The notes: generated from the sequence alone by a model not told the origin. Counted from the first letter of the stretch, positions 45,389 through 57,225 are shown. The stretch is 64,000 nucleotides of DNA from Elmis aenea (GCA_947652605.1 OX393579.1:17691674-17755673), one strand, 5' to 3'. Made by a program: numbers and translations.

Positions 45389-45390
45389 TA

Positions 45391-47480
45391 TAATCCCCTC
45401 TACAAAGTCGCAATACCGTAACTAACAAGGAAAATAATGAACTTTAAACACATCGAATTTTTATTACCCGCAATTTTGTCGCAAGCATTTATGGCATACT
45501 AACTTCCATATCATAAACCTTTAGTAAGACATCTTTGTAAGTTTTATTTTTCTAACTGAATAACTTTATAGGCAGTAAAAAATATTCCCAGCACGCATGT
45601 AAAGTGCCTGAAAATCGAGCCCATCGAATTTTAAATCCCTCTCAGTATATATCTCATTTTATTTACACTTAGATTATAGTTTAGGGTTATCAAGATACCT
45701 CTACACGTTTTCGCACTTAGTATATTTTTGCGTTGCATCTAAACAGTATAATTGAGTTAAGTACAGTATCAGGCAAAGCTAGCATCCGTTATATTCTATC
45801 ACTAAATAGCTTAATATTTGCAACTAATTGGTTAACTAAAAGGAAGTTTATACAAAGTTAATGTCTATATTTAGCCGACATCTGAACTGTTTTACCCGAG
45901 GCAGACGTAATTGGCAAGGTCAGACCGCGTACCTGTAATAACATCCACAAATTACGAGATTTCTTCAAAGTGTTTACGATGAAACTTAGTGTTTAAAATA
46001 AGTATGCTTTTAATGAGATTTACCCAATGGAAACCACGAGCTATTTGTACAAACGTGTAAAACGACGCAGAATAGCGATAAAATCGACCGACATTAACAA
46101 AAAATGCGTTACTTATCTTTTTCTACGACCACTAATGTAAATTACTCCTACCATACAGCTTGCATACATAGTAAGTGAGTTATAACGCACGGTAAGCAAA
46201 ATGTACACTTGTCTAGAAATGTCAAAGTAGGCTTATGTCAAAATTAACAAGACAACTTAATTACATGAGTAAATTAGCCAAAAAGCCGTTATGTGATCGT
46301 AGAAAAAGTAAGCTACATAACACGAGTTGTAAAGCAATTAAGTACGCACTTGTGGAAATACGCACTCGCCGCTACGCGGCTCGGTGCGTAACTTTTCTAC
46401 TCGTGCGTAATATGCTTATTACAACTCTTGCTATGTAATATACTATCCTTACATTTTTTTAACAGTAAAAGCTAAATTAAATGTTTGTAAGTGCATTGCA
46501 ATTTCAAGTGTAAACAAACGCCGATAATTTTGTTTACAACGCAAAAAATGTACACTCGCGGCTGCCACATTTTTTATGGAAACGTGCAAAGGTAGAACTA
46601 CTAAGCCTTGGTTTTTGCTTAGTTTATTTTTGGAATCAAACTACTTCTTACCTTCTTAGTATTAATAATTTATTGCCCAATTGTCCATACATTTACTGCA
46701 AGTAATTGTAATAAACGTAAAAATATACAAAAGCCAAAACAGTGACAATAATGTACGATGTATAACATGCTAGGTTTTTAAGTTATTTAAAAAAAATATA
46801 TTTCCTGGTTATTTTAGTAAACAATGAAAACGAAACAATATTTAATATTGCATGATACAGTGTGTAACATTTAAATTTAATTTTAATTTTAATTCATCGT
46901 ATTTAAAATTTTACATTAATATGTCATAATTTCACTTCATAATTTGATAATTTCACAATGTTATTTTGTTTAAATTAATTTTGCCTTGTTCATCGAAATA
47001 CTTTTACCATATTTATTTAATTTGTACATTTTCATCATAATACACCACTCAGCGCTGTTTCAGTTGCTATTATTAATTCAAAGAATTTCCTGCAGTCAAC
47101 TGTTAGTTTAAAGTTATATTTTTATTTTTATTATTTGAATGAACGTGCTTCCTTTGAGGTATTTGATTTTTTTTTTTCAATAAACTCCACAACAATATTT
47201 AATTTATTTCTAAGCAGTTGTTTTTCACAAAACCATTATTTAAAATAACTGTTAATACAAAAATTTTAAACCAACATTCGTTAGATAGAAACCATTGAAA
47301 CTTTTTTTTTTAAGTATTAAACTTTTCGCAACTGTTTTATATAATAGGATTCAAAATTAATTCTTATGTTTCGATATTGAGTAAGTTAGAACATTAAATA
47401 TTGAAAAACTCGAAGGAGGGACAGATAAAATACCTTGAAAACATTATTCAACAAATAAAAACATGGATATAATTCATTTC
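45391..47480. other. AT-rich stretch with one small palindromic repeat
   Basis: At about 46323-46428 GAGTTGTAAAGCAATTAAGT faces ...ATATGCTTATTACAACTC around CGCACTCGCCGCTACGCGGC, a compact GC-centred foldback. The frame at 46235-46438 overlaps it and is not called. The rest is AT-rich with no recognisable gene. Confidence 0.45.
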
Positions 47481-47486
47481 TGTATA

Positions 47487-48223
47487 CAGGGTGGCCTATT
47501 TTCGATGCCCATACAGGAAGAGTATCTCGGTTATTATTAGAGATAGAAAAAAACTAATTAAAGAGTCTCTCTTTTTTTAAAAGAGGTATCCATTGCCGTT
47601 AATAGATTTTTCATATCTTTTTTAATTTTCGAAATATAGCTAAAACCCGATTTTTGGCAATTTTCAAAAATGTTAATAATCTCGCTTAAACGAAGAGATA
47701 GAGAAAAACTTTTAAGACATTTATGGCATGGTTTTTTGTCCTCAATAAGTTAGCGAAATTTAATTTTTTTATTCATATAAAAATTGATATATTACACCTA
47801 ACTTTCTTATTTTAAAAGGCAACCATGGCTTTGACGTAAATCGAAAGCTGACTTTTTGCACTTTTCAAAAGTATATAATTTGCTCATTGTTGCTATTTAA
47901 AAGAAGAAAGTTGGGTGTAATATATCAATATTTAGGTGAATAAAAAAATTTAAAATTACTATCTTATTAAGGAAAAAACCATGTCAGAAATGTCTTTAAA
48001 GTTATTCTCTATCTTTTCGTTTAAGCGATAAGTATATTTAACATTTTTGAAAATTGGCGAAAACCGGATTTTGGCTATATTTCGAAAATTAAAAAAGATG
48101 TCAAAAATCTGTTAACGGCAATAAACTGCTCTCGAAAAAAGAAATTAAGACTAAAAATTTACTTTTTTTTCTGTCTCTGATAATAACCGAGACACTCTCC
48201 CTGTATGGGCATCGAAAATGCTG
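47487..48223. mobile_element. 737-bp foldback element abutting the next one
   Basis: Starts CAGGGTGGCCTATTTTCGAT and ends ATCGAAAATGCTG, with TA at 47485-47486 and 48224-48225. The subterminal box is GAGTATCTCGGTTATTATTA. Arms include GCTTAAACGAAGAGATAGAG and CACCTAACTTTCTTATTTTA in both orientations, with the loop around 47880-47900. A truncated relative is at 58968-59630. The right TA doubles as the left TA of the next element. Confidence 0.88.
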
Positions 48224-48225
48224 TA

Positions 48226-48796
48226 CAGGGTGTTTCAGGAGGAAAAGCAAATATTTTATGAGCTAATAGATGGGTTAAAAAGTTCACATTAACATTTATC
48301 CAATCCTCAATGGTTAGGAAGATACAACAAACTGTTTACTTTTGCTTGGTAGACGTTGTTTTTCATTCATCCCCATAGACAAAAATCTAATGGGGTACGG
48401 TCTGAGAACCTTGGGGCCAATTAACGTGACCATGTCGACCGATCCGTCTTGCTGGTAATGTTTGAATTAGATCATTTGTCACCTGACTGCTAGAATGTGC
48501 AGTTACACGTAGTATTGTCAAGCAAGTTCCAGAGTGCATTGAAATTGATGGTGGGATTTTTTAAAATCGACTTTCAACTACTGCTAATTATCCGTATGTT
48601 TTATAATTTAAATGATCAATAAATGCAATAATCGACTTTTTGTGGGGCCTTTTAAGGTTAACATTCAAAACCAGCTGTATCTCCCTAACCACTGAGAACT
48701 GGACACATGTGTATATTAACTTTTTAACTGAAAATGATCCATACTACCAGCTCCTATTTTACTACTAATATTTACTATTTTTTCTGAAACACCCTG
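48226..48796. mobile_element. Foldback element carrying mariner-type transposase remnants
   Basis: Starts CAGGGTGTTTCAGGAGGAAA and ends with the complement (TTTCTGAAACACCCTG), TA at 48224-48225 and 48797-48798. On the minus strand, 48490-48345 reads LPARRIGRHGHVNWP, then after a frameshift RFSDRTPLDFCLWG and MKNNVYQAK, the third-Asp (TPLDF) block of IS630/mariner-type transposases. On the plus strand, 48510-48567 reads SIVKQVPECIEIDGGIF, resembling the C-terminal tail. The element therefore joins two oppositely oriented, deleted transposase ends. Confidence 0.8.
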
Positions 48797-49009
48797 TATT
48801 TACACTATCATTGTTAAACATATTCTTATCACAACGTTTTTAAAAGGCTACAGTCAGTGATTTAAACTTAGTTTCTTCAGTTAGCAGTTGGTACATATTT
48901 TTATTGTAGTTATTTAAAAATTGTATATCTAAAAATGGTCGAGATTCAAAAAATATTTTAAAATCTATAATCTTAACAGACTTAAAATACAGTAATAAAT
49001 TTACCAAAA

Positions 49010-49172
49010 TATACTTATTAGGTGTTAACTCGAAAACCAGACATGGTAAAAAATGATTGTAAACAGTTCTAAATTTATCTCGAAAAACTACATGTCTTTG
49101 GAAAGTGTACTATTTCTCTATCTTCAGTAATAAAGAGATACTCATGTTATCATATTGAATTTGAACCACCCG
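49010..49172. repeat. Solo right arm of the 37418-38634 family
   Basis: GTTAACTCGAAAACCAGACA, CTATTTCTCTATCTTCAGTA and GAATTTGAACCACCCGGCAC follow the right arm of that family; the left half is absent. Confidence 0.55.
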
Positions 49173-49580
49173 GCACAAATAACTATTGAGTTAGGTTTAG
49201 GTGCACAGAAACGAAAAATAGAAGATTGACCAGGAAAATAAAACGATGAAATACAATATTTTATATTTCAGTCGAATATTACGCTTTGAAGATTGAGTTT
49301 TGCTGTTTATAAGACCTTGATTCCTATTTGCGTTTCAGGAAATGATCTTAATACTAATTTCTCAAAATTTGGTCAGTAGGTATTTTTCCTATTTATACTT
49401 TTAATTATTTTGTTGTATCAGGTGGCCAAATAAACAAAACCAGTGCAGTTTAAAAATTTACTGATTGTTATTATTTTACCTTAATAAAATTGAAAAACGT
49501 TACGCCTTTTAATGTAAAAATCAGTTATTGTTAAAAAATACCAACTTAAATTTATTTCCTTGAAGGATTTGTAAACAGTA
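49173..49580. other. AT-rich intergenic stretch
   Basis: Nothing recognised. Confidence 0.45.
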
Positions 49581-49588
49581 TTATATAC

Positions 49589-50122
49589 CAGCGGTCGCCA
49601 AACTTTTTGACCTCACGGACCAGTTAATTCATAATTTAAATCCCGCGGACCACTATTAGTTATTAAAAATAAATATTATGAAGTGTGAAAATTGAGGTTA
49701 TGTATTGACGTAACCGTGCAATTATTAAAATGAAAAGTTTGGTACTTACGGTGTGTTCTATTGTTTAATGTAGATACTCAGCAGTATATTAATATTAAAA
49801 CTAACTCCAATAACTCACATTAAAAAACTTGAAACATTCAGCAGCAGTACGACTTATTTCCCGCGGCGTTATTCTACGCGCAGAAAGAGTACGATTCTGC
49901 GCGACAGAGATGGAAGACCGCTCGTCCAATGGCCAGTGTGTACAGTATACGACAGAAGTTTTTATAACTTGTCACGTATTGTTATGACTTGAATCATGTT
50001 TTAATGCATCTTAAAACATAACTTAACATGATGAGTAAGTATATTCCACATTTTTCTGCGGACCAGCGAAATTTTCTCGCGGACCACTAGTGGTCCGCGG
50101 ACCACCACTTTGGCAACCGCTG
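49589..50122. mobile_element. 534-bp hAT non-autonomous element with perfect 8-bp duplication
   Basis: Starts CAGCGGTCGCCAAACTTTTT and ends CCACTTTGGCAACCGCTG, flanked by TTATATAC on both sides (49581-49588, 50123-50130). GCGGACCA motifs repeat inside both ends (CTCACGGACCAG, CCGCGGACCACT; CTGCGGACCAGC, CGCGGACCACTAG). The interior has a GC-rich patch near 49860-49960. No transposase frame. Confidence 0.93.
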
Positions 50123-50130
50123 TTATATAC

Positions 50131-50860
50131 GATATAAAGACGATTTTTAAACCTTCTATTTAAAAATACCTAAACATTACCACTCAATTTTTAAAACAAA
50201 GTGTTTAATACATACGATGACAAGAAAAATAAAAGTAAAAACATTTCACTACTTGCTGATTACTGCATGTTGTGATAGGTATTGACTTACATGAAGGAGG
50301 TCAATATATCTTGCAAAAAACTTGCAAAACTTGACCGTGACATTGGCTGCGCAATTGCACAACAACATACGACATTAACGGTAAGAAAAAGTTGTATTAC
50401 CATTCTAAACAAATAACTTTTATGTATTACAATGTATATTAACATAATTTAAATAAAAGTAATCGTAAAGTGACGTAAACAAGTTGTGACGATTTCGCAA
50501 TTTAAAAAAGCACACCATAGGGACATTTCAGCAGTTTTTATGACTTTTATATTCCAAATAAAATAACTTTTCTTTTCACCTTAAAAAAAAAATTTATATA
50601 AAATTTTTTGCGGTGTTCTCTTATCTTTGTGAAAAATTATTTCGACCTTATACTTCAACGAAAGTGAAAGTAAAAGTATTAAAATATGCGCAATAAGGAA
50701 ATAATAAATAAGACAAAGAAAAACCCTGTAAGTACAGAAAAAAGTTATAAAACTTGGCTAAATTAAAATTAGACCCAAAAATTTTAAATTTAACTGATAC
50801 AATTGCATACATGGGTTCTCCAAATAAAACCACCACATTAGTCGTATAATTTCTTAAGTC
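50131..50860. other. AT-rich intergenic stretch
   Basis: GGAGGTCAATATATC at 50296 resembles the AGGTCAATA site of the two gene promoters, but no TATA box, signal-peptide exon or repeat-rich exon follows, so no third paralogue is called. The minus-strand frame at 50648-50836 has no recognisable content. Confidence 0.4.
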
Positions 50861-50875
50861 AGGTAAAAAAAAAAC

Positions 50876-51185
50876 ATCTCCGACTGCAACTCCTGATAAT
50901 TTTAGTAGTTAGACTCCGACTCCGACAAAATTAAATACTAAGACATTTTATGGTGTGTGTAATGTAAAAAAGAAAAATAAATATATAGACATTTTTTAAA
51001 ATTTGAGTTAAATTTTGGGGCAAATGACCACCTCGCAATTTTTTCGTCGTAGTCGGTACATTTTTTCCGACTCCGACTCCGACTCCACTTACCAGAAATT
51101 TCTTCTAAACTACGACTCCGACTCCGACTCCACTTACCAGAAATTTCTTCTAAACTACGACTCCTACTCCGACTCCACAGCCCTG
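50876..51185 (-). mobile_element. hAT-like terminus with CGGAGTCGGAGTC repeats
   Basis: On the minus strand it begins CAGGGCTGTGGAGTCGGAGT (complement of 51185 downward), a widespread hAT-type end. A 45-bp unit (CCACTTACCAGAAATTTCTT then CTAAACTACGACTCCGACTC) is tandemly repeated (marker at 51085 and 51130), which creates a false frame at 51015-51230 with a repeated DSDSTYQKF. The left limit and the target duplication are not clear. Confidence 0.55.
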
Positions 51186-51235
51186 GTTAAAACTGGAGAG
51201 TTATACAAAATATTTAATTCATCGCAATGAATATA

Positions 51236-51814
51236 CAGGGTGTTTCGTTTTTTCATGTGGCACTATTGCTATCTCCGTAAATAATAAGAATATAAAGTTG
51301 GTTAACTGAGACAAAAATTAGCTATTCAGAAGAGGATCGTGTTTTGTTCAAAAATTCCATGGCTTGCGTGATACAACGCGAAAAACCGAAACTGCCCAAA
51401 ATTTTCAAACTCAAAAATCTCGGCTATCGTTGCTAATACACAAAAATACCAAAGGAAACAATTTCGCTAGTTTTTTTTTGCTTTAAAATGGTGATAGGAA
51501 ATTTTTATTGACCAATTACCGTACGAGATATTTAATGGCACTTTATTTTTTAATGACAGTCGTAGTAGGCGTTGACTTAGGAATAAAGATAATCTATTTT
51601 TCCTTATAATGATGTAATATTTCATATATCTATTTTAAGAAGTAAGCAAAATAACTTAAAACATTGCGAAATCTAAGATGAAAATCAAAGTTTTTATGGA
51701 AAAAACAATAACCGACGTCCATTTTTTTATTTCGATCCTTGCAAGTTTATCTTGTCACTCTTTAAACGGTTACGAAGATAGCAAAAGTGCGACATGAAAA
51801 AGTGAAACTTTCTG
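51236..51814. mobile_element. 579-bp foldback element
   Basis: Starts CAGGGTGTTTCGTTTTTTCA and ends AAGTGAAACTTTCTG; TA flanks 51234-51235 and 51815-51816. The subterminal box CTATCTCCGTAAATAATAAG pairs with CGGTTACGAAGATAG on the right. Arms are more diverged than in most copies here. Confidence 0.75.
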
Positions 51815-51895
51815 TATGTAATAGTTATAGGCAAATCAAGCAGCTTTTTTAGATATCTAGCTTTAAAATTCTGAATGATATAGCATATTGTTAAA

Positions 51896-52193
51896 CAGGA
51901 CCGGATTTAGGGATATGCAGATTGTGCACCGCACACGGCCCCGCGCCTAGATCTGCCCTGCACTAGCCATTTAGGGTTCGCGGGGCCGCGTGCGAAAATA
52001 AAAAACACACGCACACAGCAGGCCGGTGCGCGCTAGTAAAATTAGGGCGAGGAGCTTTTTTTTTTTAGGTCACCAGCGTGATTTTTTATTTTTTTTAGTA
52101 CCCACCATTTTACTTAAACTCGACCCTTTATCAAAATATCCGGCCCCACATTTGTTTTCGCACACGGCCTCGCAAACCCTAGGACCGGGTCTG
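51896..52193. mobile_element. 298-bp hAT MITE with perfect 8-bp duplication
   Basis: Starts CAGGACCGGATTTAGGGATA and ends CCCTAGGACCGGGTCTG; TTGTTAAA flanks both sides (51888-51895, 52194-52201). The interior is GC-rich with GCACACGGCC boxes near both ends (about 51931 and 52161). The frame at 52026-52208 lies within it. A fragment with a similar start (CAGGACCGATCATAGGGAGG) occurs at about 53807. Confidence 0.92.
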
Positions 52194-52270
52194 TTGTTAA
52201 ATAGATAACCTTATTACATTGCATAAAGTTTAACTCAAATTATTAATGAAGACCAAAAAAAATTAAGTAC

Positions 52271-52800
52271 AGGGTCGTCCAAATTCGATGGAATTACATG
52301 GATATCTCGCTTAATAATCAAGATAAAAAAACGGTTAAATTAACAAAACTGCAGTGTTTCGGGAAACCGTTATCAAAAATATTCTATTATTTCTGGTTTT
52401 TAAGTTATTGGGGGAAAAAGTGATTTTTATCATATTTATGTGTCATATCTCCGTTATTGTTGTAAATATCGAATAAATTTATAAAGGTTATTTTTAGATG
52501 TTGTTATGTAAAATTCGGTTACAGGTACTAAAAAATACCTTTTTGCACTGGCCGTTTAAAAATTATGATACAAGCTTACCTTTTCTTAAATGGAAACCAT
52601 AGTTGGCTATGACCTATTTAATTTTTTTTTCATTTGAAATTTATTAGGGTTGATGTAGTTATTTTCAATAATACACAAGTTGGGAAAGTTTTTTTTTTAA
52701 AGGAAAACAGTATCATGTGAAAAAAGAAAACAATGTGTAAAACCTTTTAAAACTCATGCGGTACAAGTTACGAAGGTTTTTTAATTTGTTGTTGAGATAA
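52271..52800. repeat. Solo left arm of the 37418-38634 family
   Basis: CAGGGTCGTCCAAATTCGAT, GATATCTCGCTTAATAATCA and TTATTGTTGTAAATATC, through AAGTTACGAAGGTTTTTTAA and TTGTTGTTGAGATAAACATT, follow the left arm up to the palindrome centre, where homology stops. The right arm is missing. Confidence 0.8.
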
Positions 52801-54130
52801 ACATTAAGTAAAATAATAATATAATCTTTATTTAGCTTTGTAGATATTTTACATCATTTTTAATCTGTTTATACTTATTTGGACATATTCTCTTAAAATA
52901 GATTTTAACTTAATTTACTCGTAAGTATTTCAAAATCTAATATTATTTTTTTAAGGTACAATAAGGTTTATAATTATGAAGTATTAATGAGAGTTATCTT
53001 CGCAAAAGATTAAACCTTAATTAATTAAATTCTGAAACAAACAGGAAGGCTTTATGTTCTAAAATCAAATAATTTGTGTCTCACTGAGTTAAAATTTCTG
53101 TAGCAATAATATTAAATACACAAATGAGTACAAGTTAAATTATTTATCTTATTATTTCACTAGAATGTTACTTAACACGACCAACTTACCCTTTTTTTTT
53201 ACAAATCCTAAGCAAGTTATAAAACCGTCGGCATCGTATTTCCTGTAAATGTACTTTGGAGGAAATCATGTACCTACTGCATAGCAAATAAAACATGAAT
53301 AGAGTTCATTTGTAATTTCCAATGCAAGTATAGTTCAGCAACTGATAAAGTATTCACGTATTTAAATTCATGTTTAAATTAGACAACTTAAAAATAGAAC
53401 TACGTCTCGTGTATTCCCGCGAGGACTACAACAAAAAATTGTAGAAACGAGAGTCGCGACAAAGTTCATTGCAGAAGTTAGCGGCTCCGGTGTCACTAAC
53501 ACATTATGACATTTAAAGTCAGGAGACTCCGGGAATTAAATGGTAATTTAAACTGAAAGTGAATAGTTTATAGTCGCATCGTGGTACCCGACGTGCGTCT
53601 GCCACTTGCACGAGTGCTCTTTTGTTAATTATTTTTGTATTTTCATTTGCTGCGAGGTGAGTTACTGTACAGCAACTTAAGACTAGAAATTTTAGATCCA
53701 TTAAAAAATGTTCTTTATAAACCATATAATATATGCATCTCACCATAATTTTCAGTTATTTTTCAAATACAAACGTGTTGATTCGTGCCTTATTAGACCC
53801 CATATACAGGACCGATCATAGGGAGGACAGACGTGACTAATTACCGGGGCCCGGTGTTGCAAACGGGGCCCGGATTCGACCTAATACACAATTTTTTGTT
53901 TACAAATACAGTTAAAATTTATGAGAGCAGTGACGACTTAAATATAATTTTTGAAGTGTTATCTCTTAATATCTAAAAATCGTATGGAGAGATACGTTCC
54001 TTTCCACTCCTTTCCTGCTAGTTCACACTCGAGTCGCAGTGTTGTGGAAGCGCTAGTGTTCGTCTGTGATGTTATGTCGTCATATTATGTATTTCTCGCG
54101 CCCAACAAACACCCTGCCGTTCGTGAAGGG
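52801..54130. other. Intergenic stretch with a partial hAT end
   Basis: CAGGACCGATCATAGGGAGG at about 53807 with two GGGGCCCGG boxes (53846-53873) looks like the left end of a hAT relative of 51896-52193. The frames at 53519-53746 (minus) and 53951-54163 show nothing recognisable. The rest is AT-rich. Confidence 0.4.
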
Positions 54131-54136
54131 TTAGTC

Positions 54137-54648
54137 CGCGTTCACAATGAACGTAGTAGATAGTAGTTAATAGATAGTAATTAGTATTTAGTAGTTAGTG
54201 CGTAGTACGTAAAAAGTCCGCGATCACAATGAACGTAGTAGATAGTAGATAGTAGTTAGTTGATAGTAATTAGTATTTAGTAGTTAGTGCGTAATACGTA
54301 AAAAGTACGTATTGAAATGTTTACTTGGATATGGGTAATTCCCGGCTTGTTTGTAGCGCAGCACATAACCTCTGCTTCAATAATTTACTGCAAGAACTAT
54401 TTGTTAAACAAAGTAAAGTATCTATCTTTTTAATGTTTCAAAATAATTATTTTTTCTGACACTGACAGTTAAATTTAATAAACAACGTTCTGCGTTTAAA
54501 TTGAGTTTATGTGCTGCGCTACAAACAAGCCGGGAATTACCCGTATCCAAGTAAAGATTTCATTTCGTACTTTTTATGTATTACGCACTAATTACTAACT
54601 ACTAATTACTATCTACTAACTACTATCTACTATCTACTACGTTCATTG
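54137..54648. mobile_element. Second copy of the 32792-33211 foldback family
   Basis: Left CGCGTTCACAATGAACGTAG; right ...CTACTACGTTCATTG (last bases lost). The left end contains a second tandem copy of the terminus (CGCGATCACAATGAACGTAG at about 54218). TAGTAGTTAGT-type short repeats expand both arms. Interior: ACTTGGATATGGGTAATTCC and TTGTTTGTAGCGCAGCACAT with inverse matches at about 54505-54560. Confidence 0.75.
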
Positions 54649-54649
54649 G

Positions 54650-55705
54650 AAATTATGATCATCAACTGCATATCCATAACAAGCTCTTAGTTTGCTTATT
54701 AATTGGACAACTGCAATCACCATGTCTGAAACTTCTGTATATTTTAGCGTAACACAATGCATAATTTTCCAACTTTTAGCAAACAAAGGTGTAAATTGTA
54801 TCAACATTTTTGGAGGTTGTTTGCACAATTTGCGAATAGTTGTCTTTCCAAACGTCAGGTTTTCGAATATGTAGTTCCAAAATTATAGGGAAGAAAAAGT
54901 TCGCGTTGAAAATGAGCCTGATATGCAAAGAACTGAAGAAACTTGGGTACGTCAAGAAGATAATCAAAATAGACGCAGCTATCAACCCAAAATCAAGCTT
55001 ATTTTCTGTAACCCTTAACTGCGAAAGTCTAGAGAATAAAAGTTATTCTTTATTCGTTTAGAAAAGTTGTAATTTATTATTTATTATTCCTGGTTAAATT
55101 TGAATGCTCCTTGTCGTTAATGAAACATAAGCGCACCACTAACTGTGACTAACGAATTTTGCAGTACTTTTTAATAACTCACTATGGTCTGTATAACCAG
55201 CTGAAAAATTGATGAACTAGGGTCAAAAGTCTGAGGACTCTGAGGAGTCGTTTGCGCCTGTAATTATACAGTTCTATATCCCCTATTTTTTTTTATCAGC
55301 TGGAGTGAGAAATGCAGTAAAAACTTCTGAAACACATGTTACAAATTCAGTATGCAAATATTTACCTTCAAACTGAGATGTGATGTAATAACGTCATTAG
55401 GGAACTGATCATTGATCTAAATATGTTCTGTGGTTTAGACTGCTACAAATTTAACTTCGAACAAGCGCGATCACAGAATCCATGTAAATATTATATTATG
55501 TGTCTAGCTGATTACTAAATAATTGTGCAAATGCTCTTAGGACTTAAGGCTATAAACATTGATAAACTTCAATGGACGAGCGTGTTCGTCCACCCTAACC
55601 TCGAGTTATAATAAACATAATTTTAAGTCTCCAGGCACACTTATTTTAACTATAAAGGAAAAATCGTGTGAACAACAATATTCGGAACAATTTTATTAGG
55701 AAACT
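54650..55705. other. Intergenic stretch with overlapping uncertain frames
   Basis: Frames at 54643-54828 (minus), 54692-54874, 54776-54985 (minus) and 54840-55061 overlap without a clear winner. The plus-strand frame at 54840-55061 has an ELKKLGYVKKIIKIDAAINP segment, helix-like and basic, with no domain that I can name. Confidence 0.3.
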
Positions 55706-55708
55706 ATA

Positions 55709-56225
55709 CAGTGTGTCCCAAATTCGAAGCTTGCCATTGGTAATTGCTAAACTGTAAAAGATACAAGGCCGGTTATATCGTGCACTTCAGATATGATCCA
55801 AAATATTTGTTAATATTTTAAATATCAAAAATCTCGACAACAAGCATTAATTTTATCAAAAACAACTATAGATAATTTTTAGCGGTATTAAATGGTTATG
55901 GTTATATATTTTTGTTTAGATGTCATTTTGATTCTTATACAAATGACAAAGTTGTCTTTTTATTGAAAAACGTAATTGATTTTTAAGTTAAACAATTCCT
56001 AGTAGGTACATTTGTTTTAATATTTCATTCTCAAATTGAAAAATAAGTAAACTTAATCTGTAAAATAAAAGTGCCAGGAAATAAAAGATAACCTACTATC
56101 GCAATCAAAGAAATGATGAAATAAATTAAACATTGAAAATTAGCAATAATCTAATATACGCGAGATTTTACTTTGGTCGATTTTATCTAATCAAACTACT
56201 ACAGTTTATTGTTTATAAATTATTT
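55709..56225. repeat. Solo CAGTGTG terminus, then AT-rich DNA
   Basis: TATACAGTGTGTCCCAAATT with CGAAGCTTGCC at about 55706 has the appearance of a left terminus, but no inverted partner is present. The remainder is featureless. Confidence 0.4.
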
Positions 56226-56231
56226 ATTATA

Positions 56232-57223
56232 GTGGGTGTTTCGTAAAAAATGTTAAAACAGTTGAGAGGTGATTCCTTATCAAAAATTAAGGAGGGTCTT
56301 TTATAAAAAAATATTCGTTAAACGTCTTCTTTCGGAGTTATACCTTATATGGGGGATAAAGGGGAGCGGTAAAATTAGGTTTTTATTTTTTTCTCAAATT
56401 TGAATAAATGTAGGAGAATGATATTTGGTAGATGTTTCATTGTTATTAAAAGGTTTCCCATAGTGATATTTTGTCAATCATCTCCCACCTTCTCAGGAGG
56501 AAAAGTGCGACCCTTGGTTTTTATTTCAAAACTTTTTGGTGGGTTGAAATTTTGCAGTTTAAATTATTTTTTTAACGCTTGGATTATTCAGATTTTTTTA
56601 TTCCTTAATTTTTCTCGTAAAACCTACAGTTTATGAGTAAAAATTAAAAAAGTAAACATGCACCATTAAAAATTCCATTTTGACTTTTACACGGCGACAA
56701 CAATAAAAACGCCCGTCAATTTTACTCAATATGAACATAAACAAACCATGGCATTACCAAAATGAATCGTTTTATATTAGAATATTTAATGGAGCATGTT
56801 CACTTAAGTATATTATTTTTTACTAAAAAACTGTAGGGTACGAGAGAAGCTATAGAATTTTAAAAAATCTAAATAAATCAAGCTTACAAAAAAATATTTT
56901 TAATTGCAAAATTTCAACCCACCAAAAAGTGCTAACAAAAAACAACAACTCGGGTCGCACTTTTCAGCCCCCTTGTGAAGGTGGAAGATGATTGAAAATA
57001 TTACTATGGAAAACCTTTTAATAAGTATAAAACATCTTCCAAATATCATTCCCCTACATTTATTCAAATCTAAATAAAAAACCTAATTTTGCCACTTTAC
57101 TTTAGGGGGGTGTAATATCGAAAGGAGACGTCTAAGGAAAAAAATGCATATGAAAGTCCTCCTTAATTTTCGATAAAAAATCACCTCCCACATTTTTTCG
57201 CATTTTTTACGAAACATTCTGTG
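56232..57223. mobile_element. 992-bp foldback element
   Basis: Starts GTGGGTGTTTCGTAAAAAAT and ends ATTTTTTACGAAACATTCTGTG, TA at 56230-56231 and 57224-57225. Arms of about 450 bp include GGTGATTCCTTATCAAAAAT, ATACCTTATATGGGGGATAA and TTGGTGGGTTGAAATTTTGC in inverse. The centre is near 56700. The frame at 56400-56636 is in the left arm. A rearranged partial copy lies at 3790-4305. Confidence 0.88.
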
Positions 57224-57225
57224 TA

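Noticed and set aside
46323..46428. A CRISPR-like or regulatory palindrome
   Set aside because: A single GC-centred inverted repeat without spacer-repeat structure; most likely a small MITE.
50280..50400. Promoter of a third cuticle-type paralogue (GGAGGTCAATATATC)
   Set aside because: No TATA box at the right distance, no signal-peptide exon and no glycine-rich exon downstream.
51015..51230. DSDSTYQKF-repeat protein
   Set aside because: It is the translation of the 45-bp tandem repeat at a hAT-type terminus.
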